In this document: in pieces, positions 60,501 to 64,000 of the stretch
Position numbering within the stretch: the stretch's first letter is position 1
How the letters are laid out: each line of letters starts with the position of its first letter
Origin: Saturnia japonica
Lineage: Eukaryota > Arthropoda > Insecta > Lepidoptera > Saturniidae
Reading direction: 5' to 3'
DNA: 64,000 bases
Assembly (NCBI GenBank): GCA_033032175.1
Contig: CM065321.1
Span: 14,592,501 to 14,656,500, forward strand
Notes under the pieces: model-generated
The model's database searches: none
What the model was told of the DNA's origin: nothing
The model's input: the letters and a program-made list of their open reading frames with translations, nothing else
Program-made: the position numbers and the translations under genes

Positions 60501-60768
60501 ACATACCTAGCTGTTCTATATTAGCGGACAACAAAACAAATAGTTTTTAAATAAACTACTTCTTTCACAGGAAGATCAAGACTGGGGCTTCGTGGCGATG
60601 GTCTTAGATCGGCTTTTCTTGTGGATTTTCACGATTGCCTCAATAGTTGGCACATTTGCAATACTCTGCGAAGCGCCTTCGCTTTACGATGACACCAAAC
60701 CAATTGACATGATGTTGTCTTCTGTCGCTCAACAACAATATTTACCTGTGGATAGCGGCGATTCTTAA
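30393..60768 (+). CDS. nAChRalpha2: Nicotinic acetylcholine receptor alpha subunit, alpha2-like (8 coding exons)
   Basis: A subunit of the pentameric acetylcholine-gated cation channel of insect neurons, target of neonicotinoids and related insecticides. Joining 30393-30575, 42888-42932, 43241-43350, 47609-47789, 48745-48898, 58404-58974, 59612-59804 and 60571-60768 gives 544 codons plus stop, with all introns GT-AG and phases consistent. Residues 1-18 form a signal peptide. The ligand-binding domain has W73 (loop D), [10 protein letters not shown] (loop A, 104-113), the Cys loop C146-C160 with 13 residues between, W167 (loop B), and vicinal C218-C219 in YYPCC (loop C), which marks an alpha subunit. 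M1 is about 235-258, M2 about 266-287 with E266 and E287 rings, M3 about 300-321 and M4 about 487-511. NxT sites occur at N44 and N229. The [15 protein letters not shown] and [17 protein letters not shown] segments resemble Drosophila alpha2 (SAD) more than alpha1, 3 or 4; the paralogue name is inference from memory. Confidence 0.92.
30616..30890 (+). mobile_element. LINE 3' fragment (RTE/BovB-like tail)
   Basis: The + strand shows [47 protein letters not shown] and [17 protein letters not shown], interrupted by one TGA. It is the same segment as 27690-28020 in the opposite orientation. A fragment of a LINE C-terminal tail, inserted just inside intron 1. Confidence 0.7.
31020..31235 (-). repeat. 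Dispersed repeat R5 (copy 3)
   Basis: The reverse complement carries CTGGGCGACCGAGCTGTGCTCGGTGT, ACACCTATTTAGGCAAAC, GTAAAACATTATCTAAATAC and CGTTGGAGCCGTTTCCG, matching 6985-7165. The palindrome ACCGAGC-ACA-GCTCGGT can form a hairpin near the end, as in Helitron 3' termini. Confidence 0.65.
31326..32592 (-). mobile_element. mariner element with both terminal repeats (decayed)
   Basis: A 1267-bp element between TA dinucleotides (31324-31325 and 32593-32594). Terminal repeats of about 30 bp start TTAGGTCCTTACATATGAAA at the left and, inverted, TTAGGTTCTTACATATGAAA at the right, with three differences over 30 bp. The minus strand carries a broken mariner transposase. Size, TA target and terminal repeats fit a mariner of the DD34D type. 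Confidence 0.88.
31401..32440 (-). pseudogene. mariner transposase, frameshifted, second catalytic Asp lost
   Basis: Cut-and-paste transposase of the mariner element. The N-terminal part (about 32279-32440) shows [20 protein letters not shown] and ENTVRF, the DNA-binding head. Next come GRPSG- and [16 protein letters not shown] text. The catalytic core is open in 31543-31977: [17 protein letters not shown] (first Asp), [25 protein letters not shown] (the usual Asp is Asn) and [12 protein letters not shown] (third Asp). The tail, [15 protein letters not shown] to [13 protein letters not shown], lies in another frame ending at 31401. At least two frame breaks and the Asp-to-Asn change make it inactive. 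Confidence 0.87.
32690..33450. other. Unidentified GC-rich patch in intron 1
   Basis: 32820-33080 and 33240-33310 are much richer in GC than the surroundings. Open frames of 125 codons (32756-33133, plus) and 110 codons (33117-33449, minus) exist, but neither has a domain I know. GC-rich DNA gives long chance frames. CTAACTAGCGCA occurs twice, near 33114 and 33131. The patch may be the 5' end of an unrecognised retroelement or an intragenic promoter. Confidence 0.35.
34557..35853 (+). mobile_element. DD41D transposon, copy 2 (complete ends), in intron 1
   Basis: A 1297-bp element between TA (34555-34556) and TA (35854-35855), with terminal repeats starting CAAGGTGTCCAG. It lies opposite in orientation to copies 1 and 3. 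Its sequence is nearly identical to copy 1, yet it carries disabling changes in the transposase. Confidence 0.92.
34673..35746 (+). pseudogene. DD41D transposase with a nonsense codon and a lost catalytic Asp
   Basis: Same protein as in copy 1. The frame runs from ATG 34673 to TAA 35744-35746 (357 codons plus stop) and is broken only by TAG at 34991-34993, where Ser107 is expected. Asp250, the second catalytic Asp, is His (QQHGATCH). Ser289 is Arg in the [10 protein letters not shown] motif. Six bases (two codons) are missing near the C-terminus, ANLRLEE instead of ANLRFRLEE. The first and third Asp are present. With stop and D250H it cannot encode an active enzyme, although its ends could be mobilised by an active relative. 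Confidence 0.92.
37335..37545 (+). repeat. SINE-B copy in intron 1
   Basis: TTCGAATCCTTGCAATGAGC, GAGCTTTTGGTGAAAGAAAA, CCGCCTGGCTAGCTACCACC, AATTTGAAAACCTGTCACC and CAGCTGCACTTGAGTCAG follow the SINE-B order. The B-box-like GAATTCGAATCC suggests tRNA ancestry. Confidence 0.65.
37640..37800 (-). repeat. LINE tail-like sequence
   Basis: The pyrimidine-rich TTCTTCTTTCTTCTTTTTACC, CCTTATCCCAC and CTTCCACTCTTCTCTATC resemble the reverse complement of RTE-type 3' tails common in Lepidoptera. A weaker relative lies at 56780-57060. Low confidence. Confidence 0.4.
38243..38465 (+). repeat. tRNA-derived SINE, Metulj-like (copy 2)
   Basis: GGGTTCGATTCTCATGTCGA (B box), GTAGCAGCTCGGAG, GTCAATAGGCTCGCC, TTGGACCTAAAAACATAC, GGCGAACTGTGGGTGTA, TACACCTCTGCC, CCTTCGGGGATACAGGCGTG. 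This is the better preserved of the two copies (other at 655-885). Confidence 0.75.
38722..38743 (+). repeat. Poly-T run (22 T)
   Basis: An uninterrupted run of 22 T residues in intron 1. It could be a reversed poly(A) tail, but no adjoining element is recognised. Confidence 0.85.
39400..40515 (-). mobile_element. Jockey/CR1-like LINE, 5'-truncated, split by a MITE
   Basis: The minus strand encodes the end of a LINE reverse transcriptase: [17 protein letters not shown] and AYRIQGF-like text (40215-40480), then after the [42 protein letters not shown] and [18 protein letters not shown] (39604-40045). It ends in an A-rich AATAAATAAATATAAATA-type tail near 39400. Only the last third of the ORF is present. 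Confidence 0.75.
40046..40214. mobile_element. pogo-like MITE inside the LINE
   Basis: A 169-bp element with terminal inverted repeats CAGTGTAAACTCTTTATAACG at the left and the reverse complement at the right (AAGAGTTTACACTG), flanked by TA on both sides (40044-40045, 40215-40216). CAGT-starting repeats with a TA target fit the pogo/Tigger group. Internal GTTATAGAGAGTT- and GTTATAGGGAGTTT-like blocks repeat the theme. It interrupts the LINE reading frame, so it inserted later. Confidence 0.82.
41094..41442 (-). repeat. Left arm of a large inverted duplication (contains Helitron H1, copy c)
   Basis: About 349 bp that recur, reverse-complemented and nearly identical, at 42353-42700. The outer half (41094-41284) is the 3' half of Helitron H1, including CTAG near 41280. 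The inner half (41285-41442) is not part of the Helitron, because other H1 copies lack it. The duplication therefore copied a Helitron 3' half plus its flank. Confidence 0.85.
42353..42700 (+). repeat. Right arm of the large inverted duplication
   Basis: Reverse complement of 41094-41442 with only about ten differences over 348 bp. The spacer is about 910 bp of unremarkable AT-rich DNA. This arm contains the 3' half of the longer Helitron copy d (42513-42877). Confidence 0.85.
42513..42877 (-). mobile_element. Helitron H1, copy d, next to exon 2
   Basis: CTAGCGATCGCCC at the left, ending toward TTAACATATATAT at the right, makes this a nearly full-length H1 copy read on the minus strand. The degenerate 5' end lies about 10 bases before the exon 2 acceptor (exon starts at 42888), so the branch-site region of this intron is Helitron-derived. 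Confidence 0.75.
42888..42932 (+). CDS. nAChRalpha2: nAChR alpha2-like coding exon 2 (45 nt)
   Basis: Residues 62-76, [15 protein letters not shown], holding loop D tryptophan W73. The acceptor TTTGTTTCAG and donor CAT|GTAAGT are both strong, phase 0 on both sides. A 45-nt second exon is typical of insect receptor genes of this family. Confidence 0.92.
42933..43240 (+). other. Intron 2 (308 bp)
   Basis: Short intron with the usual GT-AG ends. Nothing else is recognised. Confidence 0.9.
43241..43350 (+). CDS. nAChRalpha2: nAChR alpha2-like coding exon 3
   Basis: Residues 77-112 plus two bases of codon 113: [26 protein letters not shown] and LPDIVLYN, which is loop A. The acceptor ACTGAATCAG at 43240 is poor in pyrimidines. 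The donor AA|GTAAGT is strong. Phase 2 at the 3' end. Confidence 0.93.
44238..44942 (-). mobile_element. Helitron H1, copy e, with a nested insertion
   Basis: CTAGCGATCGCTC at 44238 and TATAGAGA toward 44942 give minus-strand ends TC...CTAG between A and T, the Helitron signature. The body is interrupted at 44335-44670 by a SINE-like insertion. Without it the copy would be about 358 bp, like copies a and f. Confidence 0.82.
44335..44670 (+). mobile_element. SINE-like insertion R10 with (GAA)n tail and target duplication
   Basis: 336 bp inserted in Helitron copy e. The flanks ATGAGTATTAT (44324-44334) and ATGAATATTAT (44671-44681) form an 11-bp target duplication with one difference. Other H1 copies have this sequence once. 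The element ends in GAAGAAGAAGAAGAAGAA, and its start matches 18640-18790. It has no coding capacity. Length, tail and duplication fit a SINE or a truncated LINE mobilised by target-primed reverse transcription. Confidence 0.8.
45055..45185 (+). repeat. Direct repeat in intron 3, first copy
   Basis: GACAAGTTCGTCCGGCTTTAAC, CAATGCAATTTGAAG and GGCGGGCTCTGTGTT recur in altered form at 46268-46403. Identity is about three quarters by eye. Family unknown. Confidence 0.5.
45495..45805 (+). repeat. Dispersed repeat R6 (copy 3), with an insertion
   Basis: AAAAAAGACGGAGTTTACTC, CAGCCATAACTTCTTTG and GAACCGATTTGGATC match R6. Then about 140 bp of unrelated sequence (45608-45745), then CTTCGAAGATATACCAGG and GTTGATTTTCTTTTT resume the repeat. 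Confidence 0.6.
46268..46403 (+). repeat. Direct repeat in intron 3, second copy
   Basis: GACGAGTTCACTCGACTATAAC, CAATGCAATTTGGAG and GCGGCGGGTGCTGTGTT match 45055-45185 in the same order. Confidence 0.5.
47609..47789 (+). CDS. nAChRalpha2: nAChR alpha2-like coding exon 4
   Basis: Completes N113, then residues 114-173: [33 protein letters not shown], the Cys loop C146-C160 containing YFPFDQQ, and [10 protein letters not shown] with loop B W167. Acceptor TCCTACTTAG, donor CAG|GTAAAT, phase 0 at the 3' end. The FPFD core is intact. Confidence 0.93.
47790..48744 (+). other. Intron 4 (955 bp)
   Basis: AT-rich with standard ends. No repeat recognised. Confidence 0.85.
48745..48898 (+). CDS. nAChRalpha2: nAChR alpha2-like coding exon 5
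   Basis: Residues 174-224 plus one base of codon 225: [40 protein letters not shown] and [10 protein letters not shown]. The vicinal cysteines C218-C219 and tyrosines Y216 and Y223 form loop C of the agonist site. Acceptor TTCTTTCCAG, donor CGG|GTAAAA, phase 1. Confidence 0.93.
49331..49760 (-). mobile_element. Helitron H2 3' end
   Basis: Read on the minus strand, this ends GAGCGAAGCCACGGGCACAG then CTAG (49333-49336), followed by T, as in lepidopteran Helitrons. The other side contains GACAGACAGACAGACA and CTAACCGTTTCGGAGATTAC, common in such elements. The 5' end is not identified. Fragments of related type occur at 9915-10080 and 49917-49960. Confidence 0.6.
51980..52180 (+). other. GC-rich patch in intron 5
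   Basis: A cytosine-rich stretch (CAGCATCCGACCACCACC and following) with an open frame of 64 codons (51980-52174). There is no domain and no matching copy in the window. It could be a regulatory patch or an unrecognised repeat. Confidence 0.3.
53245..53605 (+). mobile_element. Helitron H1, copy f, full length
   Basis: It starts TCTATATATTAAACGTGAAG (T at 53244) after A (53243) and ends GGGTGATCGCTAG at 53605 before T. The GGTTGAATTTCGACC hairpin lies just before the end. Orientation is opposite to copies a, d and e. About 361 bp with no coding capacity. Confidence 0.83.
55428..55735 (+). repeat. Dispersed repeat R7 with CRE-type palindromes (copy 2)
   Basis: It matches 16173-16455 in order and orientation: GACAACTTTTGGAAAATTATT, AATCTCGTGACGTCATCATT, TATCAAATCACGTGACTCAC and ATAAACAATTACTTTTTT. 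This copy has an extra segment with a second TGACGTCA (near 55635). Confidence 0.65.
56210..56420 (+). repeat. Dispersed repeat R9 (copy 3)
   Basis: GGGTAGAGGTATTTCACCAC, GTCCCAAGTAAAGAGAAAT and CCGTGTTACAAGCCTCGGC match 23380-23625 (reversed) and, in part, 6655-6730. Confidence 0.5.
56780..57060 (-). repeat. Possible LINE tail, degenerate
   Basis: CTTCTTCTTTCTCCAGGC, ATTTATTTGGGATGAACCC and TGATGATCTTCCGCAACTTC read like a reversed RTE-type 3' tail. The + strand frame of 71 codons here has no known domain. Confidence 0.35.
58404..58974 (+). CDS. nAChRalpha2: nAChR alpha2-like coding exon 6 (M1-M3 and start of the cytoplasmic loop)
   Basis: Completes D225, then residues 226-414: [20 protein letters not shown] and M1, [18 protein letters not shown] as M2, [19 protein letters not shown] with M3, then [18 protein letters not shown] and the cytoplasmic segment with [26 protein letters not shown] and GGCNGLHS. 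Acceptor TTTGTTTCAG, donor AG|GTAAGC, phase 2. In M2 the residue after IAL is Ser where Drosophila alpha2 has Cys (from memory). Confidence 0.94.
58975..59611 (+). other. Intron 6 (637 bp) with a TA repeat near its 3' end
   Basis: AT-rich. An (AT)n run at about 59546-59564 lies roughly 50 bases before the exon 7 acceptor. Confidence 0.85.
59612..59804 (+). CDS. nAChRalpha2: nAChR alpha2-like coding exon 7 (cytoplasmic loop)
   Basis: Completes R415, then residues 416-479: [60 protein letters not shown] and EFNA. The amphipathic pre-M4 helix is conserved. The donor GCG|GTTCGT is weak (T at +3, C at +4). It is chosen because the reading frame joins the next exon as FNA-EDQDWGF, which is conserved in this subunit. 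Unspliced RNA would add Val-Arg and stop. Confidence 0.88.
59805..60570 (+). other. Intron 7 (766 bp), mostly a SINE
   Basis: Holds SINE-B (59955-60215). The rest is AT-rich. Confidence 0.85.
59955..60215 (+). repeat. SINE-B copy with tRNA-type promoter boxes
   Basis: It has an A-box-like TGGCACAATTGGTAGC, a B-box GAGTTCGAATCCCTAC, then GAGCTTTCAGTTAAGGAAAA, CATAGCATGGTGGTAG, GCCCGCCTGGCTATCTACC, TTGGAAATCTGTCGCCAAAC and GGCAACTGGCGTG. It is the most complete SINE-B here and supports a tRNA-derived origin. Confidence 0.75.
60571..60768 (+). CDS. nAChRalpha2: nAChR alpha2-like coding exon 8 (M4 and C-terminus)
   Basis: Residues 480-544 and TAA at 60766-60768: [19 protein letters not shown]4, [19 protein letters not shown] and a short tail ending SGDS. 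Acceptor TTCTTTCACAG, phase 0. Confidence 0.93.
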   Translation, partial: EDQDWGFVAMVLDRLFLWIFTIASIVGTFAILCEAPSLYDDTKPIDMMLSSVAQQQYLPVDSGDS

Positions 60769-61620
60769 AACATCATTCGTATAAATGAGAAAAAGATGAA
60801 GAATATCTAGTATTGCTAACATTTAATTCCTCCCTAAGAGAATATCCAGTAAATTAGAATTAATTTGATACTCAAACCTTGGTTTGTAGAACGAAAGTTT
60901 TCTGACTCTTTGCAGAAAATGGGAGTACATATGTACTGGAAAACATGGTTTCATGATAAGCCCTAATTAGTAGAAAACGGGTATGATTTAATAAAGTATT
61001 ATTACTAAACCTTTATGGTATGAGGTGAAGTGATGAATTAAATTGCGCAATATTTTGTTTCAAATACTATTTTAAAGATACTATGATGCCAATTAATTAG
61101 GTACATAGTTTGTAGTATTTTTCATGTATGTACTCGTAGTTAAATTGCTGGTTGAAAATAAACTAAATATCGATAATTTTATGAACATTAATATCACAAT
61201 CAATGACTACATATTTAATCATGTATATTAGATATTTATCAGTTAAATTATCCGTAAATATTCACAAATTTAAGTGCCAAATTAATCAATTAATCATACT
61301 TAATGTCACAGTTATTATACAATATTAATTGAATAAGTTTTGTAGTTAAATAATTTAGTTATAAACGAAATTAAGTCCGGCATTGCAGTACAACGTTTCG
61401 AAACAAAAACAGAAAGTAACAAGATAAAAAGAATATATCAAATTGTATATACATACCTTTTACATTTCATTCTTCAAATTGAAGAATTAAACCCGTATAA
61501 ATAAAGTGTGAATGAATATTTTAATGGCTTCCCAAAAAATAATTTAAAAAAAAAAACAAAAATACATCTCTTTACAAAGGGTAAGATATAGATCTTGTAC
61601 AATAAAGAAAAACAAGAGAA
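60769..61620 (+). promoter_or_regulatory. Probable 3' UTR with several poly(A) signals
   Basis: AATAAA hexamers follow the stop codon at 60990-60995, 61157-61162, 61500-61505 and 61601-61606. The first lies 222 bases after the stop. Which one is used cannot be told from sequence. 61621-61909 shows nothing recognisable. Confidence 0.55.
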
Positions 61621-61909
61621 TTATCTGATAGTTGTATGTATACGTCTTGCAATATATTTAGCAGACCCAAAGAATTCCGACACAAACGGGGCATTCCTGG
61701 CTGTAGTTGCAGCGAGTTATCTCGGACGTTACCTGTTAAATTTATTGGGTCTGTAGTATTGCGGCAAATATATGTAGGGGCAAGGCAACAATTACTATAA
61801 ACCTTACCAACCCACTAAACGTATCGCATAGATTAGTTTTGTTAGGATGTAGTTTTTAAATGGTCTCAATTTAAGAGAACCAATAATCCAATGAATTTAG
61901 CAGCATATA

Positions 61910-63065
61910 CAAGGTGTCCAGAAAGGGTATCGGGAATTTGTAAGTTCAATGAAACAAAAATTATTTGTATGCAATAAAAAAGTTTATTGTTTATTATTAG
62001 CATATGAATTGGAGAATTATTTGGAAAAGATGATGTTATCCAAATGATGACCGTTACGTTGCTGGCACTCTTCTAAACGGAAACGAAGATTGGCGATAAC
62101 ACGTTGACACATAGCTATCGATATTGCTGCCATTTCTGACCTGATGTTTTGCTTTAACTGGGTTAGATTCGTCGGATTGTTTTGATAAACCTTACTTTTA
62201 AGGTATCCCCATGCAAAATAGTCAAGCGGGCTAAGGTCGGGGCTTCTCGGAGGCCAGTTGATGTTACCCCTTCGCGAAATGACTTTATTAGGGAATAATT
62301 CGTTAACAACTTCCATTGAGTCATTTGAGGTATGGCAAGTGGCCCCATCTTGCTGGAACCACGTTCTTGAGTTGAAACCTGCAAACTCCTGCAACTCTGG
62401 GACCAAAAAATTTCGCAACATATCGCAATAACGGTCACTATTCACATTAATTGCTCGGCCTCGTTGATCTTCATGAAAATAAGGACCAATTATGCCTTTA
62501 GCAGACATAGCGGCCCAAACAACGACCTTTGGGCTATTCAGGGGTCGTTCATGCTTTCGTCTCGGATTCTCCACTGCCCAGTACCGACAATTCTGCTTAT
62601 TAACATGACCATTCAGGTGAAAATTTGCTTCGTCACTGAACAGTATGTTGTTAAAGTTGTTAAATCGCTGCAGCATTTCGTTCGCAAAATTCAGTCGATT
62701 AGCATAGTCCGTATTCTTCAATTCTTGAACCAATTGAATTTTATAGGCTTTTAGATGTAAGTCTTTCTTTAAAATCGAATGTAAAGACGGTTTTTTGATG
62801 TTCAACGCTTGGCTTCGCTTTCGGATGGATAAAGTCGGATTTTGACAAACCGACGCCTCAACTTCTTCAATTCTTTCTTCATCGCGAACTGAACGAGGAC
62901 GACCAGAGTTTTGAATTTTAACTGTGGCACCTGTATTCTCGAACATCCTGATCCATTTCCTAATACTATCGTCATTTGGCGCGTGGCGTGTACGATATTC
63001 CGCACGATAGAGACGTTGAGCAGTCACTATTGAATCACCATTACGATAATACGCTCGTACGCAAA
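61910..63065 (-). mobile_element. DD41D transposon, copy 3, truncated at one end
   Basis: The left end is intact: CAAGGTGTCCAGAAAGGGTA after TA at 61908-61909. Homology to copies 1 and 2 stops at 63065, inside the codons for residues 11-12 of the transposase. The right terminal repeat, the leader and the start codon are therefore missing. The flanking sequence after 63065 is unrelated AT-rich DNA. Confidence 0.92.
62017..63063 (-). pseudogene. DD41D transposase lacking its first ~11 residues
   Basis: The frame is open from the truncation point to TAA at 62017-62019 with no internal stop or frameshift. Relative to the full protein it starts at about residue 12 ([13 protein letters not shown]). 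GRPR, FSDEANF (D155), QQDGATCH (D250) and SPLDYF (D292) are all intact, as is the C-terminal [20 protein letters not shown]. It is the best-preserved coding body of the three copies, but lacks an ATG and one terminal repeat and so cannot move by itself. Confidence 0.9.
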
Positions 63066-64000
63066 TTACTTATGATCTGAACATGGCGTGCAATAATGAA
63101 AAAAAGTACTGTAAAATTTTGTGAATTGAATAGGAATCCCAAAACAGAGACATTCAATTTGAATTTCATGATTGTTCGGTTGTAAATAAATGTTGTTGTT
63201 GTTGGGTTCGCTTAATATTTAGAACACAAATTGAAGATAATACTGGATCTATTCCTTTTATCTACAGACTTTCCATCAAGTTTTCTTATAATAATAAAAG
63301 AACATTGAGATTATTAAGTTACCGTGTTCTAATTAAATCTAGTTATGCTTTTTAACATTCTTCATTAATTTAGGAGATCAGCTCTTATTGGTAGAGCAAT
63401 TGTCACTGTTCTCTATCTTCAGCCTTTTTTGACGATTGGATACAATAGAAGAGCCACTTTATTCTTCACTAGTTTTGAAAAGCTTCATGTAGGTCTTCCT
63501 TAATGTTTTTTGATAATATTGAAAAAAGATATATGTATAATGCTAATTGTAATATAATATTAGTATATTTTTAGGTATAAAAGAGCCAATATATGGCTGT
63601 GATTTAAGCTTCATTTCTAGTTTACTCTTCGTAAAGTAAGCTACCTATGTAAGTATTCTAGTTAATTTTATTTGATATTCAATAAAAAACCTAAAATAAA
63701 ACAAATAAACAAAATGATCCTTTTTAACGAATCGTAAAATATTCTATGCGAAAAATAGAGTCGGAAGTGCCAATTTATATATATTTCTAGAATGCAATGG
63801 AATATTTTCAAAACTCGAATAGTGAAACGAGGAAAAGACAATTATATAAAAATTATATATGTTTTTTTAAATTAGCTACAACTGCAGTAAGAAGTGAATT
63901 TTCATTTTTTAACGAAAACTTTTCCTGTCTCAGTACGATGAGTGATTTCCTTAGAATGTGTGTTTGTTTCCAATATTTTTCGTGACTCGTATTTCACCTC
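63066..64000. other. No gene seen
   Basis: AT-rich sequence. A tRNA-like fragment, GGAGATCAGCTCTTATTGGTAGAGCA at about 63372-63397, resembles an A box and D arm but has no matching acceptor or anticodon arm. It is probably chance or a SINE relic. A 62-codon frame at 63797-63985 has no recognised domain. Confidence 0.45.

Noticed and set aside
63372..63397. tRNA-like A box and D arm
   Set aside because: No acceptor, anticodon or T arm can be paired downstream, so it is not a tRNA gene.
1..64000. CRISPR arrays, bacterial operons, phage or plasmid genes
   Set aside because: No regularly spaced direct repeats, Shine-Dalgarno-led gene clusters or such proteins are present. The spliced gene and LINE/SINE content show a nuclear animal genome.

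Overview
The window looks like AT-rich nuclear DNA of an insect, most likely a moth or butterfly. The evidence is one large spliced gene with GT-AG introns, a eukaryotic tRNA gene, and many interspersed repeats of lepidopteran type: tRNA-derived SINEs resembling Metulj, non-autonomous Helitrons ending in CTAG, RTE- and Jockey/CR1-like LINE fragments, and Tc1/mariner elements. No bacterial, plasmid, phage or CRISPR features were seen.

The only host protein gene I can support is a nicotinic acetylcholine receptor alpha subunit on the + strand, in eight coding exons from 30393 to 60768. It encodes 544 residues: a signal peptide, a Cys-loop ligand-binding domain with the vicinal cysteine pair that marks alpha subunits, and four transmembrane segments. 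The M2-M4 region and the M3-M4 loop resemble insect alpha2 (Drosophila SAD) most. Intron 1 (12.3 kb) and intron 5 (9.5 kb) are long and repeat-rich. A likely splice acceptor 50 bases before the start codon suggests one or more unseen 5' UTR exons upstream.

Layout: 1-30342 is intergenic or 5' non-coding. It holds tRNA-Lys(UUU) at 3415-3487, SINEs, RTE fragments (the best at 20131-21360), a Helitron, MITEs, a three-unit tandem repeat (14560-15330), a 1.2 kb inverted-repeat element (15839-17020) and a Tc1/mariner-superfamily DD41D element (13139-14440). 30343-60768 is the receptor gene. Its introns carry a second DD41D element, a complete decayed mariner with both terminal repeats, a LINE split by a pogo-like MITE, four Helitron copies and a large inverted duplication. 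60769-64000 holds the 3' flank with several poly(A) signals and a third, truncated DD41D element.

I found no clearly new multi-gene system. The observations most worth following are: (1) a six-copy non-autonomous Helitron family, one copy of which ends about 10 bases before the acceptor of the 45-nt exon 2; (2) a 350-bp inverted duplication just upstream of that exon, with oppositely oriented Helitron copies flanking exons 2-3 and 4-5; (3) three closely related DD41D copies, each with a different lesion; (4) a GC-rich, exon-like segment with a good splice donor that interrupts a MITE; (5) a weak donor after exon 7 that sits directly before an in-frame stop.
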